From assembly GCF_018917145.1 (NCBI RefSeq), contig NZ_JAHLOD010000022.1, positions 1 to 61,304 on the forward strand: a DNA stretch of 61,304 bases, read 5' to 3'. Below the pieces are notes generated by a model that saw only the letters and a list, made by a program, of their open reading frames with translations, was not told where the DNA came from and ran no database searches. This document shows, one piece after another, positions 33,512 through 42,208 of the stretch. How positions within the stretch are numbered: position 1 is the first letter of the stretch; each line of letters starts with the position of its first letter. The translations under genes were made by a program, and so were the position numbers. Origin of the DNA: Clostridium bornimense (GTDB taxonomy: Bacteria > Bacillota > Clostridia > Clostridiales > Clostridiaceae).

Positions 33512-35719
33512 ATGAAGAAAGAATTAAAAATAGAAGGAATGTCCTGTGCAGCCTGTGTAAAAGCTGTGGAAAGAACAGTTAAAAAGTTACCAGGAATAAA
33601 TGAAGCAACAGTAAATCTTTCAACAGAAAAATTATTAGTTGATTTTAATAATAAAGAAGTATCAATAGATGAAATTAAAGAAGCTATTGATAAAAAAGGA
33701 TATAAAGCATTAGAGTTAGAGGAAAAAGGTAAAAGTCCTGAAGAAATATTGAGAGAAATGAAGAAAAGACTAATATTATCTATGATATTTGCTATTCCAT
33801 TATTACTAATAGCAATGGTACCTATGTTTATTCCGTCATTAGATAAAATAGCAATGGAACACCTTTCAGTATTTGCTACTATTCAATTAGTATTAGTTGT
33901 TCCAGTAATGATAGTAGGAAGAAGTTACTTTATACATGGATTTAAAAACATGGTGAAGTTATCACCAAATATGGATTCACTTATAGCCATGGGAACATCA
34001 GCAGCGTTTATATATTCTTTTGTAAATACTATTAGAATATATACTGGTGTTCATACAATGAATCTTTATTATGAGTCAGCAGGTGTAATATTAACATTAA
34101 TAACTTTAGGAAAATATTTAGAAGCTATAGCAAAAGGAAAGACTAAAGATGCTATTAAAAAGCTAATGGATTTATCACCTAAGGAAGCTACAGTTTTAAA
34201 AGATGGTATTGAAAGGAAAGTTAAATTTGAAGATATAAAAGTAGGATATATTATTGTTGTTAAACCAGGAGAAAAGATACCAGTAGATGGGGTAGTAGTT
34301 TCTGGAGAAACATCTATAGATGAATCAATGCTTACTGGTGAAAGTATTCCGGTTGAAAAAGAAATAGGATCTGGCATTATTGGTGGTAGTTTAAATAAAA
34401 ATGGAAGAATTCAATATGAAGCTACTAGAGTAGGAAAAGATACTACTTTATCTCAAATAATAAAAGTAGTAGAAGAGGCTCAAGGTTCTAAGGCACCAAT
34501 AGCAAAATTAGCAGATATTATCTCAGGATATTTTGTTCCTATAGTTATGACACTGGCTATTATTGCAGCATTGTCATGGTATTTCTTTGGTGGAGAAAGT
34601 TTAAGTTTTGTTATTAATATTTTAGTATCAGTATTAGTTATAGCTTGTCCATGTGCATTAGGATTAGCTACACCAACAGCAATAATGGTTGCTAGTGGTA
34701 GAGGGGCAGAAAATGGAGTTTTAATTAAAAGTGGAGAAGCGTTAGAAATAGCCGGTAAAATAGATACTATTGTTTTTGATAAGACAGGTACACTTACAAA
34801 AGGAGAGCCAACAGTTACTGATGTAATTGGATTTGGAATACCTGAAAAAGAAGTTCTTGAAATCGCAGCTTCATTAGAAAAACATTCAGAACATCCATTA
34901 GGAGATGCAATAGTTAGAAAAGGTAATGAAGAGAATGTTATAATTTATGAGGTGGAAGGATTTAAGGCACTTGTTGGTAGAGGGGTAGAAGGAAATATTA
35001 ACGGTAAAGAATATTTTGTTGGTAATGATAGATTAGTAAAAGAAAAAGATTTATATAGTGATGAATTAGATGAGTTAGTAAATAAGTTATCTAGAGAAGG
35101 AAAAACACCGATGATTCTTATTAGCAATAAGGTGTTAGGTGTAATTGCTGTAAGTGATGTAGTAAAGGAAACTTCTAAGAAGGCAGTAGATTTATTGCAT
35201 CAAAAAGGTATAGAAGTTGTTATGATAAGTGGAGATAAAACAGAAACTTGTGAATATATAGGTAACTTAGTGGGAATAGATAAGGTTTATGGAAGTGTTC
35301 TTCCAGAGAAAAAAGCAGAAGTAGTTAAAGAACTACAAAGAGCTGGTAAGAAGGTAGCCATGGTTGGTGATGGTATTAATGATGCACCAGCATTAGCGCA
35401 AAGTGATGTAGGTATTGCTATAGGTGGTGGTACAGATATTGCTATAGAAAGTGCAGATGTAGTGCTTATGAGAAGTGATATTTTAGATGTTGCTGTAGCT
35501 ATAAATCTTAGCAGAAAGACTATGAGAAATATAAAAGAAAATTTAGGTTGGGCATTTGGATATAATATTCTTGGAATACCATTTGCTATGGGAATATTCC
35601 ATATCTTTGGCGGACCGCTTCTAAATCCAATGATAGGAGCATTAGCCATGAGTTTATCATCGGTATCAGTGCTATTAAATGCATTAAGATTAAAAACAGT
35701 TAAAATTAAGGAGGATTAA
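33512..35719 (+). CDS. copA: Cu(I)-exporting P1B-type ATPase CopA
   Basis: 735 residues. One N-terminal heavy-metal domain (GMSCAACV, Cys12 and Cys15), eight predicted membrane segments, the transmembrane ion site Cys379-Pro-Cys381 (ACPCALGLATP), the phosphorylated Asp423 in DKTGT, the HP motif in KHSEHPLGD and GDGINDAPAL. Exports Cu(I) from the cytoplasm; middle gene of the csoR-copA-copZ operon. Confidence 0.97.
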   Translation: MKKELKIEGMSCAACVKAVERTVKKLPGINEATVNLSTEKLLVDFNNKEVSIDEIKEAIDKKGYKALELEEKGKSPEEILREMKKRLILSMIFAIPLLLIAMVPMFIPSLDKIAMEHLSVFATIQLVLVVPVMIVGRSYFIHGFKNMVKLSPNMDSLIAMGTSAAFIYSFVNTIRIYTGVHTMNLYYESAGVILTLITLGKYLEAIAKGKTKDAIKKLMDLSPKEATVLKDGIERKVKFEDIKVGYIIVVKPGEKIPVDGVVVSGETSIDESMLTGESIPVEKEIGSGIIGGSLNKNGRIQYEATRVGKDTTLSQIIKVVEEAQGSKAPIAKLADIISGYFVPIVMTLAIIAALSWYFFGGESLSFVINILVSVLVIACPCALGLATPTAIMVASGRGAENGVLIKSGEALEIAGKIDTIVFDKTGTLTKGEPTVTDVIGFGIPEKEVLEIAASLEKHSEHPLGDAIVRKGNEENVIIYEVEGFKALVGRGVEGNINGKEYFVGNDRLVKEKDLYSDELDELVNKLSREGKTPMILISNKVLGVIAVSDVVKETSKKAVDLLHQKGIEVVMISGDKTETCEYIGNLVGIDKVYGSVLPEKKAEVVKELQRAGKKVAMVGDGINDAPALAQSDVGIAIGGGTDIAIESADVVLMRSDILDVAVAINLSRKTMRNIKENLGWAFGYNILGIPFAMGIFHIFGGPLLNPMIGALAMSLSSVSVLLNALRLKTVKIKED

Positions 35720-35721
35720 AA

Positions 35722-35928
35722 ATGAGTAAAGTTATTAAAATTGAAGGAATGAGTTGTGAAAAGTGTGTAGCACATGTAAAGGAAGCTTTAGAAGATATTG
35801 CAGGAATTGAAAATGTTACTGTAGATCTAAAAGAAGGTAAAGCTGTAGTAGAAGGAAGTAATGTAAGTGATGAAGTAATAAAAGAGGCTATTGAAGATGA
35901 AGGATATGATGTTATTTCAATAATGTAA
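35722..35928 (+). CDS. copZ: Copper chaperone CopZ
   Basis: 68-residue heavy-metal-associated domain protein with the Cu(I) site GMSCEKCVAHV. It hands Cu(I) to CopA or CsoR. It begins just after the copA stop, with AAGGAGG inside the end of copA, and closes the operon before a terminator. Confidence 0.96.
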   Translation: MSKVIKIEGMSCEKCVAHVKEALEDIAGIENVTVDLKEGKAVVEGSNVSDEVIKEAIEDEGYDVISIM

Positions 35929-35941
35929 ATGTAAGGAAGGG

Positions 35942-35985
35942 ACTGTCGCACAAAGAAGTTATATTGGAGTGCGGCAGTTTTTTTA
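35942..35985 (+). terminator. copZ terminator
   Basis: ACTGTCGCAC (35942-35951) pairs with GTGCGGCAGT (35969-35978), then TTTTTTT. Shared stem-loop family. Confidence 0.9.
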
Positions 35986-36000
35986 GCAAAATAGAATATC

Positions 36001-36294
36001 AGGGCATAAGTATGATGGCACAAGGCACAGGTCTTAAGATATTTATATTTGATATAGAACTATTACGGGGGCTAATGAAAGCTTTGCTTTCATGTAGCTT
36101 GCACTAGGAATCTATGATTTTTAGAAAACAACACTTAAGTATAACAGTTTTATATATGTGATAAATACATCTATACCTCGCGCCGCCCTAAGGACTAAAA
36201 TATTTTCCCTCTCGGGGAAAATTGACCACCATAGTGAATTGACTGAATTGTGAATTAGTCTTACTTACGCCTTGTGCCATCTAATCTATGCCCT
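36001..36294 (-). repeat. MITE-like intergenic repeat, copy B (inverted)
   Basis: Reverse orientation relative to copy A. Imperfect terminal inverted repeats: AGGGCATA...GATGGCACAAGGC at the left, GCCTTGTGCCATC...TATGCCCT at the right. The middle hairpin reads GAAAGC/GCTTTC (element orientation) instead of GAAGGT/ACCTTC, with both sides changed. Flanked on each side by family-type terminators. Confidence 0.75.
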
Positions 36295-36299
36295 GTCTT

Positions 36300-36356
36300 G
36301 TGTCATAATAAAAGGAGGTATCGCTAACAACTTTTTATTTGTTAATGCGACACCTC
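36300..36356 (-). terminator. terminator of the FAD-dependent dehydrogenase gene
   Basis: On the minus strand GGAGGTGTCGC pairs with GCGATACCTCC, with inner AACAAAT/GTTGTT pairing, followed by TTTTATTATG. Shared stem-loop family. Confidence 0.85.
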
Positions 36357-36414
36357 CATTATTATATTTAGAATTTAAGGTAATTGTGAATTTTGCACTG
36401 AAAGTGTAAGATAT

Positions 36415-37809
36415 TTAAAGTTTTCTACCCATCATAACACCCATTGCTGATGCCATCATTAGACCTCTTGTCCATCCACTTGAATCTCCAAGACAATGAA
36501 GTCCTTCAATATTTGTTTCGAAATTTTTATCTAGAGTTATTCTATTACTGTAGAATTTTATCTCTGGTCCATAAAGTAATGTTTCTCTACTAGCAAAACC
36601 AGGTACAACAGTATTCATAGACTCTATAAAATTAAGAATGTTAGTTAATGTTCTATAAGGAAGTGCTGAAGTTAAGTCACCAGCTTCGGCATCTGGTAGT
36701 GTATGTTTAACATTTGATTGATATAATTCATGTGGCCAAGTTCTCTTACCATCAAGAATATCTCCATATCTTTGAACAAGAATACTTCCATTACCAAGCA
36801 TATTAACAAGTTCAGCAACCTTTTTACCATATTCAATAGGTTCATTAAACGGTTCTGCGAAGTTATGAGAACTTAATATTGCTAAGTTAGTATTATTTGA
36901 TTTTTTGTCTTTATATGAGTGACCATTTACTATAGCAAGATTATTATCATAATTCTCTTGGCTAACAAATCCACCAGGATTTTGACAGAAGGTTCTAACT
37001 TTATCTCTGAAAGGTGCAGGATAGCCAATAAGTTTTGATTCATAAAGGACGCTATTAACATTATCCATTACTTCATTTCTAAGTTCAACTCTTACACCGA
37101 TATCAACGGGACCAGCACTGTGAGTTATATTATGTTCAACACACATATCTTTTAGCCAATCGGAACCTTTTCTACCAGTAGCAATAATTACTTTGTCACT
37201 AAAAATTTTTTCATCTTTTGTTTTAGTCATAGAATCAGAAAGTAAAACACCTTTTATTTTGTTTTCATTAATTATTAGATTTTTAACTATAGTATCAAAT
37301 TTTATAGTAACACCATTATCTATTAGGTGGTTTTGAATTTTTGAATATATTTCATGAGCTTTTTCAGTACCTAGATGCCTTATAGGACAATCAACTAGTT
37401 TTAAGTTACCTTCAATAGCTTTACGTCTTATTTCTTTTATTTCATCAGTATTACCGATACCTTCAATTTTTGTATCTGCACCGAAACTTAGGTATATATT
37501 ATCGGTATAGTCAATATAACTTTGAACTTCATCTGCACCAACTAATTCAGGAAGATCTCCACCAACTTCATAGCTTAAAGATAGCTTCCCATCAGAAAAA
37601 GCACCAGCGCCAGAAAAACCTGATGTAATGTGACAGTAAGGCTTACATTGTACACATTTATTTGTTCTTATTTTCGGACAAGATCTTCTATCGATACTTC
37701 TGCCACCTTCAATTAATAATATATTTGAATTAGGCTTGTTCTTATTTAATTCATAGGCTGTAAATATTCCAGCCGGTCCAGCACCTACTATTATTACATC
37801 ATAATTCAT
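36415..37809 (-). CDS. FAD-dependent dehydrogenase (COG2509-type)
   Basis: 464 residues from the ATG that has GAGGAG 9 bases upstream; a TTG-started form would be three residues longer. N-terminal dinucleotide-binding motif VGAGPAGIFTAYEL, a Cys-rich stretch (CPKIRTNKCVQCKPYCH) shared with this family, GAFSDGKL, and a C-terminal FAD motif around GLHCLGDSSGWTRGLMMAS. The family is widespread but its substrate is not established. A purine-riboswitch-like leader precedes it, suggesting a link to purine metabolism. Confidence 0.85.
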   Translation of the reverse strand: MNYDVIIVGAGPAGIFTAYELNKNKPNSNILLIEGGRSIDRRSCPKIRTNKCVQCKPYCHITSGFSGAGAFSDGKLSLSYEVGGDLPELVGADEVQSYIDYTDNIYLSFGADTKIEGIGNTDEIKEIRRKAIEGNLKLVDCPIRHLGTEKAHEIYSKIQNHLIDNGVTIKFDTIVKNLIINENKIKGVLLSDSMTKTKDEKIFSDKVIIATGRKGSDWLKDMCVEHNITHSAGPVDIGVRVELRNEVMDNVNSVLYESKLIGYPAPFRDKVRTFCQNPGGFVSQENYDNNLAIVNGHSYKDKKSNNTNLAILSSHNFAEPFNEPIEYGKKVAELVNMLGNGSILVQRYGDILDGKRTWPHELYQSNVKHTLPDAEAGDLTSALPYRTLTNILNFIESMNTVVPGFASRETLLYGPEIKFYSNRITLDKNFETNIEGLHCLGDSSGWTRGLMMASAMGVMMGRKL

Positions 37810-37841
37810 TAATAACAACTCCTCGAAAAATAATGATAGAT

Positions 37842-37912
37842 GCTTATAGTGTAGAGCAATTTACGGTAGCTCTGTAGAGACATCCTAACCATATTATAGG
37901 ATTTATATAAGC
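37842..37912 (-). ncRNA. Purine riboswitch aptamer (variant)
   Basis: Read on the minus strand: P1 is GCTTATA/TATAAGC, the P2 loop has AATATGG, the junction is GTCTCTAC, P3 is AGAGC/GCTCT and its loop is ACCGTAAAT, all hallmarks of the purine aptamer. The 3' junction reads ACAC before TATAAGC, where guanine aptamers have a shorter ACTATG-type segment, so about two extra bases are present. C in the junction suggests guanine-type rather than adenine-type recognition. No clear terminator lies between it and the start codon, about 32 bases away, so control may be translational. Confidence 0.8.
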
Positions 37913-37957
37913 GAACATTTTTAAAAAAATAAACAATAATGTTCTTAATACAATAAG

Positions 37958-37986
37958 ATTTTATAATAAAAGTCGAAAATTATCAA
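37958..37986 (-). promoter_or_regulatory. promoter of the riboswitch-dehydrogenase transcript
   Basis: On the minus strand TTGATA-17-TAAAAT, with predicted start near 37951. A short GAACATT/AATGTTC hairpin (37913-37944) precedes the aptamer. Confidence 0.55.
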
Positions 37987-38059
37987 TACTTTTTTTGTGA
38001 AAACACGGACGATACTAAAAAAATATATATAAATAAAGATTGTTTTCTAATAATAATTA

Positions 38060-38088
38060 TTGAAAAGTGTTAGAATATATTATATTAT
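38060..38088 (+). promoter_or_regulatory. promoter of the small HTH gene
   Basis: TTGAAA-17-TATTAT, 34 bases before the start codon. Confidence 0.55.
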
Positions 38089-38122
38089 CTATTATAAGAT
38101 TTACATATTTGGAGGTAGTAAA

Positions 38123-38302
38123 ATGGAAATAAGAGATAAAGTATTAGAAGTATTAAAAAATTCAGCAGAACCTATGAAAGGTGGAGAAATTGCTGAAGTT
38201 ACGGGAATAGATAAAAAAGAAATAGATAAAGTAATAAAAGCTTTAAAAGCAGAAGGTACAATAATATCTCCTAAGAGATGTTATTATGGAATAGCAGAAT
38301 AG
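38123..38302 (+). CDS. Small winged-helix DNA-binding protein
   Basis: 59 residues ([17 protein letters not shown]...) from the ATG behind GGAGG; upstream in-frame sequence overlaps the promoter. One helix-turn-helix ([28 protein letters not shown]) and a short wing (CYYGIAE). Similar stand-alone wHTH proteins are common in clostridia. Target unknown. Confidence 0.82.
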   Translation: MEIRDKVLEVLKNSAEPMKGGEIAEVTGIDKKEIDKVIKALKAEGTIISPKRCYYGIAE

Positions 38303-38314
38303 GTAATATTATAG

Positions 38315-38353
38315 AGTACGGTGATATTGGAAAAGATGTCACCGTACTTTTTT
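38315..38353 (+). terminator. terminator of the small HTH gene
   Basis: AGTACGGTGA pairs with TCACCGTACT, followed by TTTTTT. Confidence 0.92.
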
Positions 38354-38374
38354 ATAGATTGTAAACTATACAAT

Positions 38375-38383
38375 TGTTATAAT
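38375..38383 (+). promoter_or_regulatory. extended -10 promoter of the GNAT gene
   Basis: TGTTATAAT, 43 bases before the start codon. No good -35. Confidence 0.4.
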
Positions 38384-38426
38384 ATAGAATAAATAACATA
38401 ATAAATATATTACGGGAGGAAAAAAT

Positions 38427-38978
38427 ATGATTAAGGAATTAGTGGTTAAGAGAAAAGATGGAGAGTTAATTAATGTAATAATAAAGAAATTAGATTTATC
38501 ACATATTAATAAAATAATGGAGTTGCAAGAAAATATTTTAGCAGGTATAGATAATAAAGAAACTTATGCACCATCAACAATTGATGAATTTAAAGAAGTG
38601 ATTTTAGGTAAAGGTGAGATTATTGGATGTATTACCGAAAAAGATAAGTTAATAGCAATGGGAGTTTATGTTGAGAATAAATATGATGAGCATAATTATG
38701 GCTATGATTTAGAAATACAGGGTAATGATTTATTAAAAGTATGTCAGATTGAATCAACTATAGTAGATGAGGATTATAGGGGGAATAGATTACAAAAGAC
38801 CATTTGTGCAACTATTGAAAGTATAGCTAAAGAAAGAAGGATGAAATTAATCACAGCTACAGCATCACCATACAATCCTTTTAGTGTAAATACTTTTATT
38901 GCTTTAGGGTATGAGATAAAGAAAGATAAGCTAAAGTATGGTGGATTAAGAAGATATGTGTTAGCAAAAAATCTATAG
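38427..38978 (+). CDS. GNAT-family N-acetyltransferase
   Basis: 183 residues with the acetyl-CoA-binding pattern STIVDEDYRGNRLQKTICATIESIAKERR (R/Q-x-x-G-x-G/R-like loop at DYRGNRLQ) and TATASPYNPFSVNTFIALGYE. Single gene with a strong ribosome binding site. Substrate unknown. The 38979-39136 gap holds nothing recognisable. Confidence 0.85.
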   Translation: MIKELVVKRKDGELINVIIKKLDLSHINKIMELQENILAGIDNKETYAPSTIDEFKEVILGKGEIIGCITEKDKLIAMGVYVENKYDEHNYGYDLEIQGNDLLKVCQIESTIVDEDYRGNRLQKTICATIESIAKERRMKLITATASPYNPFSVNTFIALGYEIKKDKLKYGGLRRYVLAKNL

Positions 38979-39136
38979 ACAGTTTTAAAATATTTTTACT
39001 AATGATACAATTAATTTAATACATATTGGAAATTAAGTATAAAAAAGTTATATAGTTATTATTAACAAATGAGAAGTTTAAAAGTTGTACGTTAAAACAA
39101 AAGATGTTAAGTGGTATATAAAAACTTATTTTAGTG

Positions 39137-39164
39137 TTGAAAATAATATATTTTATAGTATAAT
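39137..39164 (+). promoter_or_regulatory. promoter of the nfeD-SPFH operon
   Basis: TTGAAA-16-TATAAT, 28 bases before the nfeD start. Confidence 0.65.
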
Positions 39165-39191
39165 AAAAATAAGAGGAGGGGGAAAAGCTAT

Positions 39192-39608
39192 ATGATATAT
39201 TTTTTATGGGTTGTAATAATAATAGCAGCTGTAACTATTGATATATGTAGCAGCAATTTATTATTTGTATGGTTTGGGCTTGGGGCACTAGTAGCAATTT
39301 TGTTAAATGTGTTAGGTATATCATTTGTAGTACAATTAATATCATTTGTATTAATAGGTATCATTGCAACATTAATTTTTTATCCGATATTTAAAAAGAA
39401 ATTGAAAGAGATTCCTAAAACATTAACAAGAGAAGAAGAGATTATAGGTAAAGAATTTATTGCAAACACAGACATTGAAGATACAGGTTCAGTAATGATA
39501 GAGGGTATTTATTGGACTGTGATAAACGAAGGAAAAGCTATAAAAACAGGAGAAAAATTTATAATAACAGGAATAGTAGGAACAAAGTTCACTATCAAAA
39601 GTAAATAG
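39192..39608 (+). CDS. NfeD-like membrane protein
   Basis: 138 residues. Two or three N-terminal membrane segments (about 2-24 and 29-72) followed by an OB-fold domain (about 85-138, EEIIGKEFIANTDIEDTGSVMIEGIYWTV). Short NfeD form without a protease domain. The SPFH gene follows 12 bases later, the classic pairing for membrane-microdomain proteins. Confidence 0.92.
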   Translation: MIYFLWVVIIIAAVTIDICSSNLLFVWFGLGALVAILLNVLGISFVVQLISFVLIGIIATLIFYPIFKKKLKEIPKTLTREEEIIGKEFIANTDIEDTGSVMIEGIYWTVINEGKAIKTGEKFIITGIVGTKFTIKSK

Positions 39609-39620
39609 GGGGAAAAGTAT

Positions 39621-40556
39621 ATGTTAATTTTTTTAATTATTTTAGGTGTAATTTTAATAGTATCTTTATTGAGTTCTATTAAGATAGTTAATACTGGACA
39701 AGTATTTGTAGTAGAAAGATTAGGTCAATTTAGTAAACTTTTAGAACCAGGTTGGCATTTTCTTATTCCATATGTAGACTTTGTTAGAAGAAGAGTATCA
39801 ACAAAACAACAAATTATAGATATTCAACCTCAAACAGTTATAACTAAAGATAATGTTAATATTCAAATTGATAATGTAATATTCTACAAGGTTATTAATC
39901 CAAAAGATGCTGTTTATAACATAGAAAATTATATGGAAGGTATAAGATATGCAACTATTACTAATATGAGAAACATAGTTGGTGAAATGACATTAGATGA
40001 AGTTTTATCAGGAAGAGATAGAATAAACTCTAAACTATTAACTATAGTAGATGAAATTACAGATGCATACGGTATAAAGCTTCTTTCAGTAGAAATTAAA
40101 AATATTCTTCCACCAAGAGAAATTCAAGAAGCAATGGAAAAGCAAATGAAAGCTGAAAGAAATAAAAGAGCAGTTATTTTAGAGGCAGAAGGTGCTAAGC
40201 AAGCAGAAATAGCTAGGGCAGAAGGTGAAAAACAATCTAGAATATTAGAAGCAGAAGCAGAAAAAGAAGCTAATATAAGAAGAGCAGAAGGTCTTAGAGA
40301 AGCACAACTTTTAGAAGCACAAGGTAAAGCTGATGCTATAGAGGCAGTGGCAAAAGCAGAAGCAGAAGCTATTAAGAAAGTAAATACTGCGATTATTGAA
40401 TCAGGAACTAATGAAACAGTTATTGCATTAAAACAAGTTGAAGCACTTAAGGAAATGGCTAATAATCCAGCTAATAAGCTTATATTACCAAATGAAACAT
40501 TATCATCACTTGGAAGTATAGCTGCTATTGGTGAAATGTTAAAAAAAGATAAATAA
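39621..40556 (+). CDS. SPFH/band-7 membrane scaffold protein (QmcA/stomatin-like)
   Basis: 311 residues. N-terminal membrane segment (about 1-20), SPFH domain (about 22-180, TGQVFVVERLGQFSKLLEPGW, QPQTVITKDNVNIQIDNV) and a long Ala/Glu-rich coiled coil (about 175-265) that drives oligomerisation. Partner of NfeD; such pairs organise membrane domains and often modulate membrane proteases. Confidence 0.94.
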   Translation: MLIFLIILGVILIVSLLSSIKIVNTGQVFVVERLGQFSKLLEPGWHFLIPYVDFVRRRVSTKQQIIDIQPQTVITKDNVNIQIDNVIFYKVINPKDAVYNIENYMEGIRYATITNMRNIVGEMTLDEVLSGRDRINSKLLTIVDEITDAYGIKLLSVEIKNILPPREIQEAMEKQMKAERNKRAVILEAEGAKQAEIARAEGEKQSRILEAEAEKEANIRRAEGLREAQLLEAQGKADAIEAVAKAEAEAIKKVNTAIIESGTNETVIALKQVEALKEMANNPANKLILPNETLSSLGSIAAIGEMLKKDK

Positions 40557-40569
40557 TTAGTAGAAATGA

Positions 40570-40603
40570 AACTGTTACACGATAGGAGTGTAGCAGTTTT
40601 TTA
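40570..40603 (+). terminator. terminator of the nfeD-SPFH operon
   Basis: AACTGTTACAC (40570-40580) pairs with GTGTAGCAGTT (40588-40598), then TTTT. Short-loop member of the shared family. Confidence 0.88.
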
Positions 40604-40619
40604 GTAGATCTGATTATAT

Positions 40620-40815
40620 AGTAGTTCACAGTTTTGGATGAAATTCCTGCGGAATTTCTAAAATTTTAAGTGTTTAAGCTTGGTGTATAGAGTAGGTTAG
40701 TTTTCTTAAACTTAATTGTATTTGATACAGAACCATTACGGAGGGCTACATGAAGGTTGCACCTTCATGTAGCTATTCACTAATATACCTAACCTGTACC
40801 TTACTTTGTGCCATG
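40620..40815 (-). repeat. MITE-like intergenic repeat, copy C (partial, inverted)
   Basis: Carries the GAAATTCC/GGAATTTC hairpin (40639-40660) and the CATGAAGGT/ACCTTCATG hairpin (about 40749-40769), then breaks off and resumes with the outer TTTGTGCCATGATAAAAGG end. The TTTTCCC hairpin part is missing. It follows the SPFH terminator directly. Confidence 0.65.
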
Positions 40816-40877
40816 ATAAAAGGAAATATTGCTTACAAGTTTAATTTATTAATAACGGAATAGTGATTTGCATCATA

Positions 40878-40886
40878 TGGTATAAT
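40878..40886 (+). promoter_or_regulatory. extended -10 promoter of the vanZ-like gene
   Basis: TGGTATAAT, 35 bases before the GTG start; no clear -35. Confidence 0.45.
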
Positions 40887-40920
40887 CTGTATTATGCACA
40901 GGTTATTAGGAGGGGTTAAG

Positions 40921-41976
40921 GTGAAGCAGTATTTCTTTCAAGGATATTGGGAATGTAGAGGAAGTATTATTAGTGCAGTATTACTTTATATTATAATATT
41001 AGTTTTTTTGTGGATTAGTAATAAGAGAAGAAAGCTTGTAATAACAAAATCAATTTTCGAGTTAATTTTCATTATATATTGTATCTGCGTATTAAGAATA
41101 ACAGGAATAATAGGGATGAAATTTAATTTATCCTATTTTTCTTTTAGTATGTTAACTTTATACATACCCTTTGTAGATGGATCAATAAAAATGATCTTCT
41201 TGAATTTTCTTCTTTTTGTACCATATGGTTTCTTATTGCCTATAGTTTTCAGAGAGTGTAAGTGGAGTTATAAAAAAATAATAGTAATTGGATTTGGAAC
41301 AACAATTATTATAGAACTATTACAAGTATTTGCAGGTAGATTTTCAGAAATAGATGATATACTAACAAATGGATTTGGAACATTAGTAGGTTATATTATT
41401 TATGTTTCTTTAGGTAAGATAAAGGATAGATATAAACGTAGAAGTGGTATAATTCAATTGATAACAACTTGTTTAATTGTTACTGTTGTTACTTTTTCTA
41501 TATCATTAGTATGTAAGAAAGATGAAGTTGAGGAATATATACCAGAGGGAATAGAGGCAATACCTTTAGAGGAAGTATTATATGTAAAGTCATATCATAA
41601 TAACAACATTATAGATTTAGATAAAGATATGATTCTAAATTTAAATTGTGATATATCAAATTACATTTGTTTTCTTGATGAAGAGAAAGATATATATAAA
41701 AATATAGATGAAATATTAAATAACAATAAAGGTTATTTTGTAGAAATACGATTTAAGAAACCTCAAAATATAAAATACAATAGTAATGAACCTTTTGAAA
41801 TGAAAGATGTTGTTTCAATAATATTAGATATAAATGATTATAGGTTATATTGGGGTAATGAATATGACGTATATACTAAAGAAGGAGATTCTACAAGTTT
41901 TAAGAATAATGAATTGCAATATAAAAAACAAAGTAAATATGATCCTGTAAAGCAAAGGATAAAAAGTTATTTTTAA
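40921..41976 (+). CDS. VanZ-family membrane protein
   Basis: 351 residues from GTG 40921, chosen because AGGAGGGG lies just upstream inside the longer frame. Five or so membrane segments in the first 195 residues with the VanZ pattern NFLLFVPYGFLLPIVF and IIELLQVFAGRFSEIDDILTNGFGTLVGYI, then a soluble C-terminal domain (about 200-351) of unknown fold. VanZ relatives include a teicoplanin-resistance factor, but most are of unknown function and no van cluster is present. Confidence 0.85.
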   Translation: MKQYFFQGYWECRGSIISAVLLYIIILVFLWISNKRRKLVITKSIFELIFIIYCICVLRITGIIGMKFNLSYFSFSMLTLYIPFVDGSIKMIFLNFLLFVPYGFLLPIVFRECKWSYKKIIVIGFGTTIIIELLQVFAGRFSEIDDILTNGFGTLVGYIIYVSLGKIKDRYKRRSGIIQLITTCLIVTVVTFSISLVCKKDEVEEYIPEGIEAIPLEEVLYVKSYHNNNIIDLDKDMILNLNCDISNYICFLDEEKDIYKNIDEILNNNKGYFVEIRFKKPQNIKYNSNEPFEMKDVVSIILDINDYRLYWGNEYDVYTKEGDSTSFKNNELQYKKQSKYDPVKQRIKSYF

Positions 41977-41985
41977 AAATAATAC

Positions 41986-42014
41986 TTGTAATTTTTAGGG
42001 CAATATTGTAAAAT
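41986..42014 (+). promoter_or_regulatory. promoter of the Mn riboswitch-ATPase transcript
   Basis: TTGTAA-17-TAAAAT, about 20 bases before the riboswitch. Confidence 0.5.
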
Positions 42015-42032
42015 AAATATAAATAAATTACT

Positions 42033-42179
42033 TCTGTTAAAGGGGAGTAGCTACCTAAATTTTTGATTTAGGGATAGTTTTCAACAACCGGTATAATTTT
42101 TATGCCTGGAAGCTATCGCACTTAATTAGTGATGCAAGACCTTTAGCACAACGTTATTGTTGTGCTAAAGGTCTTTTTT
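42033..42179 (+). ncRNA. yybP-ykoY manganese riboswitch
   Basis: Contains AGGGGAGTAGC (42041-42051), the CAACCGGTAT...TGCCTGG segment and GATGCAAGACCTTTAGC (from 42131), the conserved blocks of the yybP-ykoY class. The expression platform is a long terminator, GACCTTTAGCACAAC/GTTGTGCTAAAGGTC (42138-42173), followed by TTTTTT. Mn2+ binding stabilises the aptamer and lets transcription reach the ATPase gene. Confidence 0.92.
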
Positions 42180-42208
42180 AGTTGTTACTATCAAGAGGAG
42201 GTAAAGAA

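Noticed and set aside
35287-35649. 120-codon minus-strand frame inside copA
   Set aside because: Opposite strand of the conserved ATPase domain; composition reflects copA codons.
36001-36294. Insertion sequence with transposase
   Set aside because: Inverted ends exist but the element is only about 300 bp and has no transposase frame; treated as non-autonomous repeat.
40921-41976. Glycopeptide resistance determinant (vanZ)
   Set aside because: VanZ-like fold only; no vanHAX or regulator genes nearby, and the family is mostly unrelated to resistance.
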